This document shows positions 44,770-57,421 of a stretch of 64,000 nt of DNA, piece after piece (position 1 is the first letter of the stretch; each line of letters begins with the position of its first letter). The position numbers and the translations under genes are program-made. The stretch spans positions 1 to 64,000 of the forward strand of contig JASANE010030088.1 in NCBI GenBank assembly GCA_030248225.1, given 5' to 3'. This DNA is from Trileptium ribeirensis. Lineage: Eukaryota; Nematoda; Enoplea; Enoplida; Thoracostomopsidae. The notes under the pieces were generated by a model that did not search any database, had not been told where the DNA came from, and saw nothing but the letters and a program-made list of their open reading frames with translations.

Positions 44770-46419
44770 TAATGAGCTTGGTACTCAGCGGTTGCGCGGG
44801 TGCTCGTATTGCGTTGACTCTTCTGATTGCCGCGTCGTCAGCGGAGTTGAGCTGTTTCCCTGATCGTGCCTGTATCGCCAGTCACATAGTTGCCTGTTTT
44901 CTCATTGTTGTTACCAAATCGAGAATAGTTGAAACAACACTGTTCGTTCGTATGGTATTGCCTTGTGCGCAACCGTGGACGTCGATTCACATCGTTTTTC
45001 TTATTCCGCCGTTATGGAACGTAGCTATTGTCTCGTTGGTATGCTAATCGACCGTCAAATCGCATTGTTTAAGCCATGTTGCGCACTTCATCAAGCCGCT
45101 TCTCCATCCGTCGCGCCAGTCGTTGCGCCAGTCCATTCGTCGCGGCAGGCGAATGAATTGCAGGACGCGCCGCTATTACTCGCTTGATCTACCATTCTAG
45201 CGGCGGTACCGGCCAGTTCATTCAGCGACAGCTCGCTAGGTGACGACAGTACCATGTGGCTCCACTCGGGAGCACCTCCAGGAAACGGAGTCGGAACAGG
45301 CTGTCGTTGTTAGGATCGAGACATTGAAGGTGCCGAAGAACGACCGAAGACTTGCGGTCGCCGAGTTTTTGGTTTACTAAAAGTGTAGTAACTTGTGTTG
45401 GTCGCTGCTGAGAAAAACGCGCTGATATCATGATTGATTTTATCGTATACTTTGTTCAATTTGACACCACTTTCTAAAATAATATGCGTCGGTAGCACGT
45501 GGAGGAGGCTATTGGGTTTGACTGGTTCGGGCTCGCGCCCAGCATCTGCTCACTTTGCTCGAACAAATTGCGGAGTCTTTCTCGACAAACCGAGTTGACC
45601 TCGACCGCCCCGACTTCTTGGCTTAACCGCTGCCACGAGTTGAGAGATTGCTATGACCGCCCTTGGATTCTTGTCCTCGAGGAATGTTGTCATATCGGTC
45701 TTCTTTTCCGGCAAATGTTGAAGGTTGGATCGTCGCCGTAGAGATGTTTCAGGATCTACGCCAACCTATACTTGCGTAGCTTGCGCCAGTCCCACACTAA
45801 TCCGGGATTCGATGCTATGTCACCCGCGATTAGGAATACCAGTCGTAGACCGTGCGTGTGTCACCGATCGTCGATGCCCATTGACAAACCCAGCACACCG
45901 GTGACAAAAAATAGGAGATGATACCACATTGTTGAAGCAGAGATAGCATTGTCGCCACCGAAAAACGTAAATCGATATTTTGACTATACTGACGTTGGCC
46001 TAGTCCCGGACGGTGCAAGATATGAATGTAGATGCATTTTAGGAGGACATGAAGATTGGCACAATAACGAGGAACAGCACCCACAGACCCGACCATTATA
46101 GCCGTTGTCTCTCTTGATTGCCGGAACGTTGTCCTTCGAACCATTTGAGGATGAAGAGTAGACCTTAGTAGTTTTACCTGTAAAGTACATATGTAGTTGC
46201 ACGGTTATACTTCATCAGCGTACCAGCGTACCAGGCAGATGTACCAGCGACGTAACGTGTCACTCCAGGTAGCAAAGCGAATATTATTCGAAGAGCCTTT
46301 AAACAGAGTGAGCAGCAAATCGAGTTGAGCAGCCGGACCGTTGCCCGCCATCGTTGAGCCAGATCGCGTTGTCGTTGTCGCGACACCACGTCGAGTGCAC
46401 CAATGTGAGACCAGTGCGA
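44770..46419 (-). other. Presumed gag/5' region of second Gypsy element
   Basis: Higher GC than surrounding DNA and located between the protease remnant and the 5' LTR, where gag should lie. I could not recognise a capsid or zinc-knuckle motif in it, so this is placement by context only. Confidence 0.35.
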
Positions 46420-46685
46420 AGATTATCGTAATAATAATGGCAAGACATAGCATAGTCACTGCATCCAACAAGAATGATTATTTGTTTCAAATCTTTCAAA
46501 AGTTATTTTATAGTTGATCAAAATGGGATTGATCCTGAGCGAGCTGGTAAGTTCAATCTAGTAGTATATCGGTTTATATCACTTAGGATTGCGCTATTTA
46601 TAGTCAGTCTGGATTTGTGCTAATGTAGGAAGTATCGGAGCAGATGAAAATTGCCTATAAAACTCCGATAATAATTTTATATTAG
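46420..46685 (-). repeat. 5' LTR of second Gypsy element
   Basis: Collinear with 42526-42830: shared words include atcgtaataataatg, tttcaaa-tctttcaaaag, tttatatcac-taggattgcgct and gtaggaa-tatcggagcagat. Diverged, hence old. Exact ends are not fixed. Confidence 0.65.
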
Positions 46686-46689
46686 TTTT

Positions 46690-49600
46690 TATTCTTCAGT
46701 GAGATCCTTCCTTCCAATAAAATATAAATCATCTAATCATAAAAAGAATCCCTGAACTGGCACCTTCAACCCGATATGATTATCCATGCGCTGTAAATCA
46801 TGTAGGGTACCACAAAGATATTTTAAGTAGTATGAGCTAAATGTGTTTCATATGAAGGCTGTGGTAAAAAGGCTCTGATATATATTTATTTTTATTGATG
46901 TGACAAATATATCAAATTTAGAATAAAAATTGAGTCGATCAGCCATCGAAAAATTATAGAACGCAAAAGCAATGTCATCGCATAGCTAATATTTTTCACT
47001 TTGAGATGTACAAAAGCTATGCCAACAAAATGAAATCCTGAAGCACCTATTTGTTAGAATTGTTGCTTCTAGGACAACTAACTATTTTCCCAGTATTTCC
47101 ACTTCAACCAATTCTATTTTCAACGCAGTTCTACAACCAGTGCTTGTTTAGGTAAACACACTGACATTTATTACTAAACATGCACAATTTTTTAAATTAT
47201 GTCATTTTAAATAATTCTTCAGGGCTAATTCCTAGCATTGCGGAAAGTTAAAGACACTATTTTAAGTTCGAAACGGTGATTTTTGTTTTGCATTGCTGTT
47301 TATGCAGAGGAATTCTGATAAATTCTACCAACGAAAGCTCTATAGTTGAACTGTTTCCTTACAAAAGAAAAACTTACCAGGTTTAAAATATTTGAGAAAT
47401 GAATTGAATGACATTTTTCTAAGAGTCTGCGTTGTTGATATTTCGTATTGACCAGGAGTGTGTTGGTAGATTTTAATGTATTTAAAGATATATTCCTGAA
47501 AAACAATGTTACCAACAATGTCCAGCGAGCCTTAACTATGAATGTGTTAATCTAATACAAGACCGGGAGTGCTGAATGCTTCGATGCCGTCTTGCTTTAT
47601 TTTTGGTGGGTGCACTCTTAGTTTACTATTGTAAAATAAAATTGTTCAACTCGAGATATTGATTTTTTAAGCCAACACCCACAAATCGTGGTGCTCCGCA
47701 GTTAAAATTGTCCGACGACGCCTCTAGTAATGTGTGTCATTCAACATTATAACCAAGTATTCCAATTCCCAAATTACTGTAAGTTAAATTTCAACTTGAT
47801 CTCATGTCAAAATTACTACAATCTAGTTTCGTTGCGGGCACGCTTAGTACGTTGAAAATGTACCGTTAACGACAGACTGTGGAGCAGCGTAGATCAAACT
47901 ATAATTTTCTGACATAAATTTCGATGGACTTCAACAGCTTTAGCGTTTAAACATCTGTGAGCAATGGTTTCCATCAGGTATCATTTTGTATTAGGTATGC
48001 AACGCTGTGCTATTAATTACTGTAAATTATGTGCTATTAATTGCCGTTGCAATAACGCAGTAACCAAAAACAACACGATCTATCTTTAGCAGAAAAAATA
48101 ACAATTATTGTTTCCTAATTTGGCACGTTTTACTTGGAGTATTATGTGTCGCAATCAGTTTATGGTTAATAAGTGACAATTAACCTTACACCAAAATGTC
48201 AGGATACATATTTCAGTACCACATGTTGTTTAATTTGTAAGTTTAGGTATTTCTAGCTGTAATGAACTTAGCGGATAAAACTAAAAAACTATTTTTTCTC
48301 AAAAGTAGAAAATATACGTGGTTTTCTGCTAAAATGTCCTTACTGTAAAAATCGATATAAATTTCAATTCCGATGCATTATTTCTGCATCCAGATAATAT
48401 AAGTGCTGATATATTTATAAGAATATAGGATATAAGATATATTAATATATAATTATTATGCATAAAGGATAGTTGTGATAATGTGGCGGTAGTGATCATC
48501 GGTGCACATCTCACCGTCGTGATGTCATGTGTTCCACATGTCTCCTTTAAGACTAAGAACTCGATGCTACGGTCTAGCCATATGTAAATTGGGTAGGACT
48601 TTGCTAGCCAAACTACGACGCTTATAACCTTTTGCATTTAAAAAAATAATTAAACTGCATTTGTAACTCCCAACTTTATACTAAATATATTTCTGTTGCT
48701 GGCAGTATCAACAGTCTTTAAAGACTACAGCCATAGAACGCCTATCTCTGAATATTAGATTTTTTTGAAATTTTGAGACATTACATTAATGATATATCTA
48801 TATACTGTGGATATTCTAAAATGAATATTGAACGTTTTTAGTACGTTTGACTAAACTATAATTTACCGAGAAAATTTTGTGGTAATGTGGCAAATAGTCT
48901 CAACTTTGACAGAATTACGTCTATAACTGTCTATTATATATTGTCGCGTAGCTAAGTTTTATTGCAGCCTTCAGTATAAAGAATAATTTTATATAAAAAT
49001 ATGACTTGTTGCTGAATGTCGATTAAACTTGAAAGTTCTAATATAGTTAAAATCCACAGCAGGAATGTACAAAAGCCGGCTAGGTATATACTATCAATCT
49101 TATTATGCGTGGGTACACTTTAAGTGCATACAATTTTGCGTACATACAGGTTGTTCTTTTGTCAAAATCACGAATTCGTTAGCGCGAAAATTTGCGTTCA
49201 CATTTTTGACTATTCGCATTTTTGTGAACACGAACATGGTCTCTGAGACGTGCGAATGGAATTTAGCGTTACCGCACATTCGTCTATTTCACGCGTTTGT
49301 CGGCGTTCATCACATAACATTCTGATCAGGCAGCAATGTTCGCGGTCTATTTGTGTATTATAGCATACGAGAAAAACGCGATTGGTCAGCAAATTGCTAG
49401 GGTCAATTGCGAAATTGTGACCGCGAACAGCGCCTATGCATTATTGCATCGCAAACCGTGTACGCGAACATAGGTGAAAATCGTCATTTGTTCTCGTTAA
49501 TCGCTTTTACGATTGTGAACTGACACTGACAAAAAACAACACATGTGTATGCACTTGAAGTAGACTCAGGCATTACAAAACTCGGAGAACCGGTGAATCT

Positions 49601-51199
49601 AATTATCCAAGTAAGCAAGTGTACGCCTACTTGATGAATATTTTTCGATACAAACATATACTAGGCTAATATATTTAATGGTACCATCTTAATAGCACTG
49701 TGTAATGCAACCTCAGGAGGTTACATTACAGCAGGATGTTGTAGCTATATATTATTGACTAAAAACACCGGTTTGAAGCATTTCGATAACTTTAAAACAA
49801 AAATTTCATCGACTATTTTCTGCTGTCCTACTCTAAACCACTGGATCTACGATTTGTGACACTTTTGCTATTTAAAATTGTAGTTGCAACTCAATTTTAG
49901 CCATCCCAATATATCGGCTGGCTAATCCAGTTCACTACATCACCTGGCCTGACATAAATATATATGCATATATACAAATATAATATATATTCATATATTA
50001 ATATGTGCATATATACAAATATACAGTTTAAACAAACACTGCCGCGCATTTAACAATATTGTCCTGTCAAAAAGTCAATTTGCAGGGTAATTTGTACAAT
50101 TTCGAATCGAAAATAAATACACCGAGATTTCACGCCGTTGCTAATCTTTGATGACTTAGAATGTTTCAGATACTTCATTTAAAGCAAATTTAAATCATAT
50201 TCCTTGACAAATTATTAGTCTGTTCACACCATCAGATACTTATTACGTGAAATATGCTAAATCAGCGTGTCCGTGCGTATTGAGCTATATATGTATAGGG
50301 CATAGAATCGCAATAATGGTGGGTGCCTAGGTGTTTTGGGTAAAGTTTCTCTGTGCTAGTTTAGTAAACAGTTAAATTAGATAAGATTCCAACAGTATCC
50401 TCACTGGCTTGTAAATAAAAATGATAGACATGTAAACCTTTATTGAAAATCGGCAATCTTTTTAGCTAATATGCCTACGTAATTAACACGGCAACTTTTT
50501 AAATTACGTAATTTTAACTTATATGGTTTCCAGATTCAAAATTTACTTTACCACGAATCCTGTCATTAGAATGGTCGAAAATTTATGCAAAACAAAATAC
50601 AGATATAATATACTATAAATTCTACCTCTTGCGCGTTACATTCACAAGCCTCAAACTTATGATTTACTGGAATTTTCCATGCTACAAACCCAACCGTTGA
50701 CCTAACAGAGAACAACACGTTTTATTATAAAACAATACGATTGGAAATACCAAAGTCAAGATCATGCCGCAGCACTAATCAGCGAGTTCTGAGACATGCG
50801 TTCAGTAAACGAAAACTATAATGATTCGGTTCCGTTAACGAGTTCGACAGTCAATGTTTTTATTGGACCGTATACGATATATGCAAATGCAGTTAATTTG
50901 CATAAACGTCACCTTAATTATTTCCTGAAATTCAGTAGTCACTAAATCATATTAGGAAGGAAGCAATAAAAAAATTTACATTTCGTGGTTTTATTCACGA
51001 CATAAACTTGTCCTTCGAAACCGTTTATTGGAGTCGTGGTCCGGTGACCGCCGAGTAGGGAACATCCCTGCCTGCACCGCGTACGTTTAATGTTCTATTC
51101 GAATTATGCACCGTTCACATTAAGCTGCGTGCGTCGACTACACACTCTTTGGAAGGTGTCATGACAATTGCATAAAATAGGTGAGGGTTACTTGACAGT
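46690..51199. other. Gene-poor AT-rich stretch
   Basis: No host gene or transposon protein recognised over 4.5 kb. 49140-49510 is locally richer in CpG words (cgcgaaca, gcgttcaca) than its surroundings. 49960-50030 is a (TA)-rich, tatata/tatatg low-complexity stretch. Confidence 0.5.
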
Positions 51200-51239
51200 T
51201 CCTCTCTGATTGCAGTTGCTGGCAGAGCACTATCTACAA

Positions 51240-51690
51240 AATTGTGCAACTGTCGTGCCAGTACCTGCAATTTAGTGACATGTTAGCGACGATGTTTACA
51301 ACTTAGAATTAATGTAGTAACATAAGCTGCAAATAGTGTAACTGCCGTGGCAGTAGCTACAATTTTGAGTGTTTGTCTTGCTAATATCAATTTGGTGTTA
51401 CTGTCATGGCACCATGAGCAATTTTTGTGCAATTGTCTTGACAGTATCTACATTTGACATAAGTGGTGCGACGGTATCCAGAAGTTGTGTAACTGCCCTA
51501 CAGTGTCTGCAAATTTCTGAGAAACTGTCTTGACAGGATGTCTATTTGATGTAAATGCCATGACGGTATCTACAGTTTATGGAACTGCGCTACAGTTTCT
51601 GCACTTGAAGTAAGTGGTGTGGCAGTTACACAAATTGGTATTATGTTATGACCTGGTACAGTATTGACAGTTATAAGCTAATTACACTGC
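51240..51690 (+). repeat. Degenerate tandem repeat around CTGTCxTGACAGT
   Basis: About nine diverged units each contain a version of gtaactgtcatgacagtatctacaattt, at 30-90 bp spacing (clear ones near 51248, 51338, 51397, 51429, 51488, 51523, 51551). The central ctgtcatgacag is itself palindromic. No coding potential. Confidence 0.65.
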
Positions 51691-51699
51691 AGTCATAAT

Positions 51700-54149
51700 G
51701 AAATAATAACTTTAATATTTGTTTCGGATGTAGCGACGGGCATTATGGCGTAGATATGAATTCTACACATGCCCACGGGAGGAGTTGGTCGTGAATTTCA
51801 AATTCTGGGTCGACGAACCATGAGGGTGCCATAACTTTAAAACCGGAGCCTTAATCGAAAAACAAAAAAAAGAGGCATCGGCATTTATCATTTTACTACG
51901 AAATAAAACCATCCAGAGAAGGAAATTCGATAGTTATGATAAAAATTACTAAAAACACTCATTTTGACCTATGACCCCGAACCATGGGCCGTCATACTCC
52001 TGTATGTCATATAATATATTTGTTACAAATTACAAAGAGAGAAGAAAAATACATATTAAAGATTGGTTCAAAATATACAACTACGCCAACTGATTGCTGG
52101 CCGCGAGATGGTTACGAAGACCGACGCATTTGTTAATCATTGTTAATAACATGTAATGTGCTATTGTGTTGTGTGATAAAACGAAAACCTTACAAACACT
52201 CTACACCATTTTCTATTAATACGAAGAATACATTTGTGGTGCAATGGCACGTGACAGTTAAATAATGCATGCCAATCACAAATCCATAGAAACTATATTT
52301 TGCTCACAAACAATCATAAAAAATATTGGTAGTTGGCTGTATAATTCCAATACTCTTGCTACTATCATAGTAGGTTGCTAAGTGATTTCAAAGTTTCCAA
52401 ACATCGAACGTCAGCGAAATGTTATCGGTAAGTCGTTATACATATATAGCGATGATTTATTAATCAATAACTAAATCAGATGAGGTCGTATTTTACATTT
52501 TGATTTTTAATCCAAAAATTTACATTGTACTTGTTAAATAGGAGTATACATTCTGTTCGTATGTACAACGATAACTAACATACTAACATAGCACCCACTT
52601 CGTAGAAAGTTGAATGAATTTCGTAGAATGATTACATATAGTAGCACGTCAAATGAATTTTAAGAGTCTATAGTTGCCGAATTCTACGTCCCCAGCACTT
52701 GTCGAAAATACATTAATTTTTAACATACCTTAATCACGAAACCTTTATACACCCACTCTGGAATTCCATGCAAAACTTAGTGGATAGATTTAACATTTTG
52801 TTGCATACAAAATGATCGACACTGCATAATTTTACATTATGTTATATAAATGAACCTCGATCAATCTTTCTGCAGCCATAATTATGTATATACATAGGGC
52901 ATGTTATGTGATAGATTTCATGCTTGAACTCGCTCATTGAGCTTAAACTGAACAATAGAAATCAAATATATACTTCTATTGTGAAGTTTATTAAAATTAG
53001 TTAACATTGTTTCAAATTTACATTGTAAATTCCATATTAACGTTTGAAAATTGCTTATTAAGCCTTTCTTTTTAAATTGATGTAAATTCGCACAATCCTC
53101 AAACATTACACAAAGCAGCAGATTGATGTTGGGTCGTTTGACTACGAGAGCCCTAGGCAAGACACTATGCTATTTACAAGATCTTGCTCTGTTCTTTAAG
53201 AAACATCGGAAAGCGAGCAAATAACACAACTGAGAAAACACGCGATCGCACGTCAAACTCTATCAGCGCTATGCTAAATGTATGACTTTATGCACATTGT
53301 GATAAATGTATCAAAAGTTACCGTATACACAGAAACAACGTCCACAATTTAGCAAGATTCGAAGATCAAATGAAAAACTGTGCAGTTTAGGACAAGTCTT
53401 ATTGAATAAAAATTTTTTATTATATCGATTTTATTATATTATGAATTTATTTCAATATATTCCACAAATTGCTGCACACATAGGAATGGGCACTTAAGGT
53501 TTAGCAAAATTCGAACATTAAACAAAAAAAGTTGTGCTGTTTATGATAAATAAATCCTTTTGAATAAGATTTTAAACGTGCATTTCCGGCTTCAAACGCC
53601 GAATAGTAAATTTAGGTGACAAGTGCAAACCGCGCTTTTAAATGTACTTTACTTAAATGAGGTCTGCGAAACTATCAATATATGTATGTTTATTTATGTA
53701 TAATGTTAATAACACATATTGCGAATATAAACGTACATAATATATTATTGCGATGAAATATATAATGGTACTATATATAATTGCAATTTTACAAAAAGCA
53801 ACGATAGCAGATATTAAAGTCATTTCGTTTTTTGTAAATATGATTGATCGAGTAAGACGTGTGATTAGAACAAAAGCACCACCGGCTGTGCCGTTGGCTA
53901 ACAAAAGTTAATTACTGCGGCGTTAGCCCACACCTATTGGCGTACGACGAGTTTTATGCAAGTCATTCGTATAAGGACATGCAGGCAGCCTTGTTGGCTA
54001 TTAAAGGCATTGTTGCTTAAGAACAGTATTTACTACTATTAGCTTGTCTTATCGCCAAAGTGGCGGATTCTGAGTGATGAATATGTAATTTAGAAAGATG
54101 TACATGGCTATATATTGAGCATTAAACTACAAAATGACTCACCGAATAT
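51700..54149. other. Gene-poor AT-rich stretch
   Basis: Nothing recognised in 2.4 kb. Short open frames here have no codon bias or domain similarity that I can see. Confidence 0.5.
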
Positions 54150-54333
54150 CAGCCAAGTTGCTGGAATAGTTGAGAAGATATCGATGAATGTGCTCGCAAT
54201 TCTCAAGCACATAGAGGGCGAATTGCTCCTAACAGACCTATGTATACGTAGTGGTTGTAGAGATATTAACATCTTTGTGTACTTTTGGTCCCAAGCACTC
54301 ATTAAAACTGTTTTTGACCCAAAATGCAGCTAA
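54150..54333 (+). repeat. Direct repeat flanking MITE, left copy
   Basis: A stretch with attctcaagcacatagagg...gtggttgtagagatatt...tgtgtacttttggtccca has a diverged direct copy at about 54825-54990. The MITE sits between the two. Confidence 0.5.
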
Positions 54334-54807
54334 TGCGGCGTTCACGTTACAATGTCCCCCACGTTTAAAACCTATGTACCACATACAGTTTCAGGGACAC
54401 TGTCGACAATAGGGTATCTTAGACACATCATGTTTTTTATAAATTTTTTTCCAAGTAGCTAGCTAGTGGTATAGCCACTTTTCGGGGGAGTCGAGAGTAC
54501 CGTGTCTTCTTTGTAGTCTTTTGACGATGTTGGACGTAATCTTGTCAACATTCATGTGGTCTGATACAAACAGCTAGATTTAAAAAACTGCACAACAGAG
54601 CTGACTAATATGCCGCATTAGCGACACAAGGTATCCGTTGCTGCTAATTAGTGCGAAACTGGTAACTAACGTTGTGTAAGACACCTTAAACAAAAAATGT
54701 GGTAGAAGGGTATATCATACACCATCGAAAATTGGTTTATGGTATAAACGGTAGAATGGGACAAAAGTACCACCAAACAGGCGGGACAATGTGACGTGAA
54801 CGCTGCA
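54334..54807. mobile_element. MITE (474 bp) with TAA target duplication
   Basis: Tips are TGCGGCGTTCACGTTACAAT and the complement of TGCAGCGTTCACGTCACATT, flanked by TAA at 54331-54333 and 54808-54810. Collinear with the nested element at 34308-34817. Non-coding. TAA/TTA duplications suggest mobilisation by a PIF/Harbinger-type transposase. Confidence 0.88.
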
Positions 54808-54824
54808 TAAATATAGACAATAAC

Positions 54825-54990
54825 AGCACACGATTTGTAGCTATATTGAGGATGGATTGCGGTACACAATGAGGCCAAACGCACCTATATAGCTCGGGTG
54901 GTTGCGGAGATATTGCCGTTTTCGTGTATTTTGAGTCTGGTGGACCCATTTTAGAACCCATTTGATTCAAATACTGCATTCTAAGAGAAC
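54825..54990 (+). repeat. Direct repeat flanking MITE, right copy
   Basis: Diverged copy of 54150-54333: tattgaggatggattgcgg...ggtggttgcggagatatt...cgtgtattttgagtctgg in the same order. Substitution differences are many, so the duplication is old. Confidence 0.5.
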
Positions 54991-57421
54991 AGCATAGCAA
55001 AGTAGAATACTCTTATTTATAGCAATTTATTTGCTCTACAAAATAACCCCAATTTGACTCTGATATCGCCATCAATTATCGAGTTACAATAAGTAACGTG
55101 ATTTTTGCGACCCTTTGGGACCCAACCAGAGACCATTTGGCACGTATTTTTCGGGACGAAGATGTTGGAATCCGGCTACGTCCCAACTAAAGGGCTTAAA
55201 CAGAGATTTTAGATTTTTAAATGACCTATTGTGCGAGTCAATTTGCCCAGCCTAAGTTGAGTTATGCTGTCACAACAAAATACCAGAAACGAAAACTTTT
55301 GAAATTGACCAGTGAGCAATCTTCGTTTCGAACTTTTCACTGAATCACTCACTGAGAATACAATTAACTGTGGCGGTCGATACTAGTGAATGGACATTAG
55401 TCGGCCATAGAAGGGTTTCTCGCATCCATATGTATTGAGACAATGAGTACACATATGACGGAATGTTGATTTTTCAATACATAGTTGCAAAGGCATTTGA
55501 TTCCCGTAACACAACGAAAACTTCCCAAACTTCAAAAGTTGCAGCATCTGCAATATGTACTATAATGCGCTAACATAGAACTGTGCAGAGCATTAATCGT
55601 ACGAACCAATATCTAATATCTAACATACTGTCTTGTAATAACGTCTAAAAGCATTCACGCCTGAATAACAACTATAACACAACCTTAAGGGCTTGAAATT
55701 TTTGGGGCAATAAGACTCTGCTTGTTCCCAAGATTTTTGCCAAAACATGCGACCCCAACTCGGCTTCCCTAATTTTTACTTAGCGTGCCAACATTTTGGT
55801 AGCATACGGCAACATTGCCTGCAGCTGTAATGGCCAAATAACTACCCCACATTGTTAGATGATATACGACATTCGAGTTAGATTAATAACAGTCTACTTT
55901 TTCTTAATAGAGATCAGTCCACTTTTCCTGGATCGATGAAGACGTGGCGCCACCAATGATTTGAATAATGATGTAAGTTTTTTTCCGATATGATTTCCGT
56001 TGGACCATGGCATATGTAAAACTAGTCAAAGTTTCATGTTTTGAAATAAAAGCCAACAACTTATAGCGATTTTCCTCCATGCATGCTCCAAACATGTTCG
56101 TGCCAAAGTATCATTAGTATTTGTTGCCTTATATGAAATCTTGGTAAAAAAAACTAGCCGGTATTTGCAGTGGGTAAAATACAACCGTGTCAGCAAAAAT
56201 TTGGTCATTTGATCTCTAAACTTGTCCAATTCTAAACTTCATGCGATAGTGCAAATATTTGGGCTATACAACATCCACGAGAATATAATTGAGCATTAAA
56301 CTACTTAAATGATATATTAATTGCGACAAACTGGAAAAGCTTCAATCAGATTTGCTTAAACTTCTGAGGTGAATGCTTTATTCGATAGTGCAAAATTATT
56401 TGCTAAAATCACTGCCATAGCCATTTGACGATGGAATAAGAAAGGCAAAAGCAGCGGCGGATCCGGAAATTTCTGACAAGGGGCGCTTTTTAACACAAAT
56501 TTTTTTGCTTACTATTTCAGTGCATGTTTTTCATTTTATTCAGCATATATATTTCTCCTTTTTGTGGTATGTTAATACTTTGACGGGAGGCCCCACGCAG
56601 TGCTGGCTCTGCCAGCGGTTAAAAGCTTCTTTTGCGTAAAAATTATGTTAATTTTATTAGTGTCATTTATGAATTCAACACGGGTCTATGACTTCCGAAC
56701 AAGTTTTACTCTATTATTACAGATTAATTACGAATAGCTGTTAAGGCCCAAATCTATAACAGTGTCTCGGTTTCCGATACAAAAGTCTCAGCAGTTCAAG
56801 CTTTATGTAAGTTTATGTATTGACAAAATTTAAACTGTGATAACATTAAAACCCGATCAAGTAAAAGTAGCGCCGCATCTATAACCATAGGTTTACAGAT
56901 TTGTACCAAGCATCTGAACAATCTATCATGTATGATGACTACACGAGCTATATATCACTGCAGCAGAAAGTATAAATCTTATTTGCTCCGCAGAAAAGCA
57001 TATTATATAAGTTTATATGAAACCCCTATTCGTAAAGGAAAGTGCAATAATATACCAATGTGGGAATGATGTGTTTTTTGTCCTTCGTAAACTTTCTTGC
57101 AGCACAGACGTGTTAAACTGCCCAATATAAGTAAAATATAGCCGGAGCGAATTCCTTTGGGAGCAGCGGCTATAAACAGAAACTTGAAATATTTTTGATT
57201 AAATTTATTTTATCAAACACAATTATAATGGGAGTTATCGATATCTACTGCGCGACAAAATTGGTATCCGCGAGTGCCTATAGTTTCATTAAACTCTGCA
57301 TTCTTTAGATAATGTGTGATCCCTGCATTCAGCGAAATAATAAAGGAAATTTATGCTTTTCAAACATTTGGCCGGACCATTTACAGGTTTATCACGACGA
57401 CGTCACCATATCCCTAATGTA
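54991..57421. other. Gene-poor stretch
   Basis: No gene recognised. 55110-55160 carries ccctttgggacccaa and a related cgggacg word, similar to MITE tips elsewhere, but a partner end was not found. Confidence 0.45.

Larger units (their letters stand above)
42526..46685 (-). mobile_element. Second Ty3/Gypsy LTR retrotransposon (decayed)
   Basis: A minus-strand element about 4.2 kb long bounded by related LTRs (about 46420-46685 as 5' LTR and 42526-42830 as 3' LTR). Protease-end, reverse transcriptase and tether sequences lie between, in several frames. It belongs to a different Gypsy lineage from the one in the palindrome, judging by its RT blocks. A fold-back repeat and a tandem duplication interrupt its 3' part, and no integrase was recognised. 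Confidence 0.75.

Noticed and set aside
48329..48637. 102-codon minus-strand open frame
   Set aside because: No domain, no splice context and AT-driven composition; likely chance.
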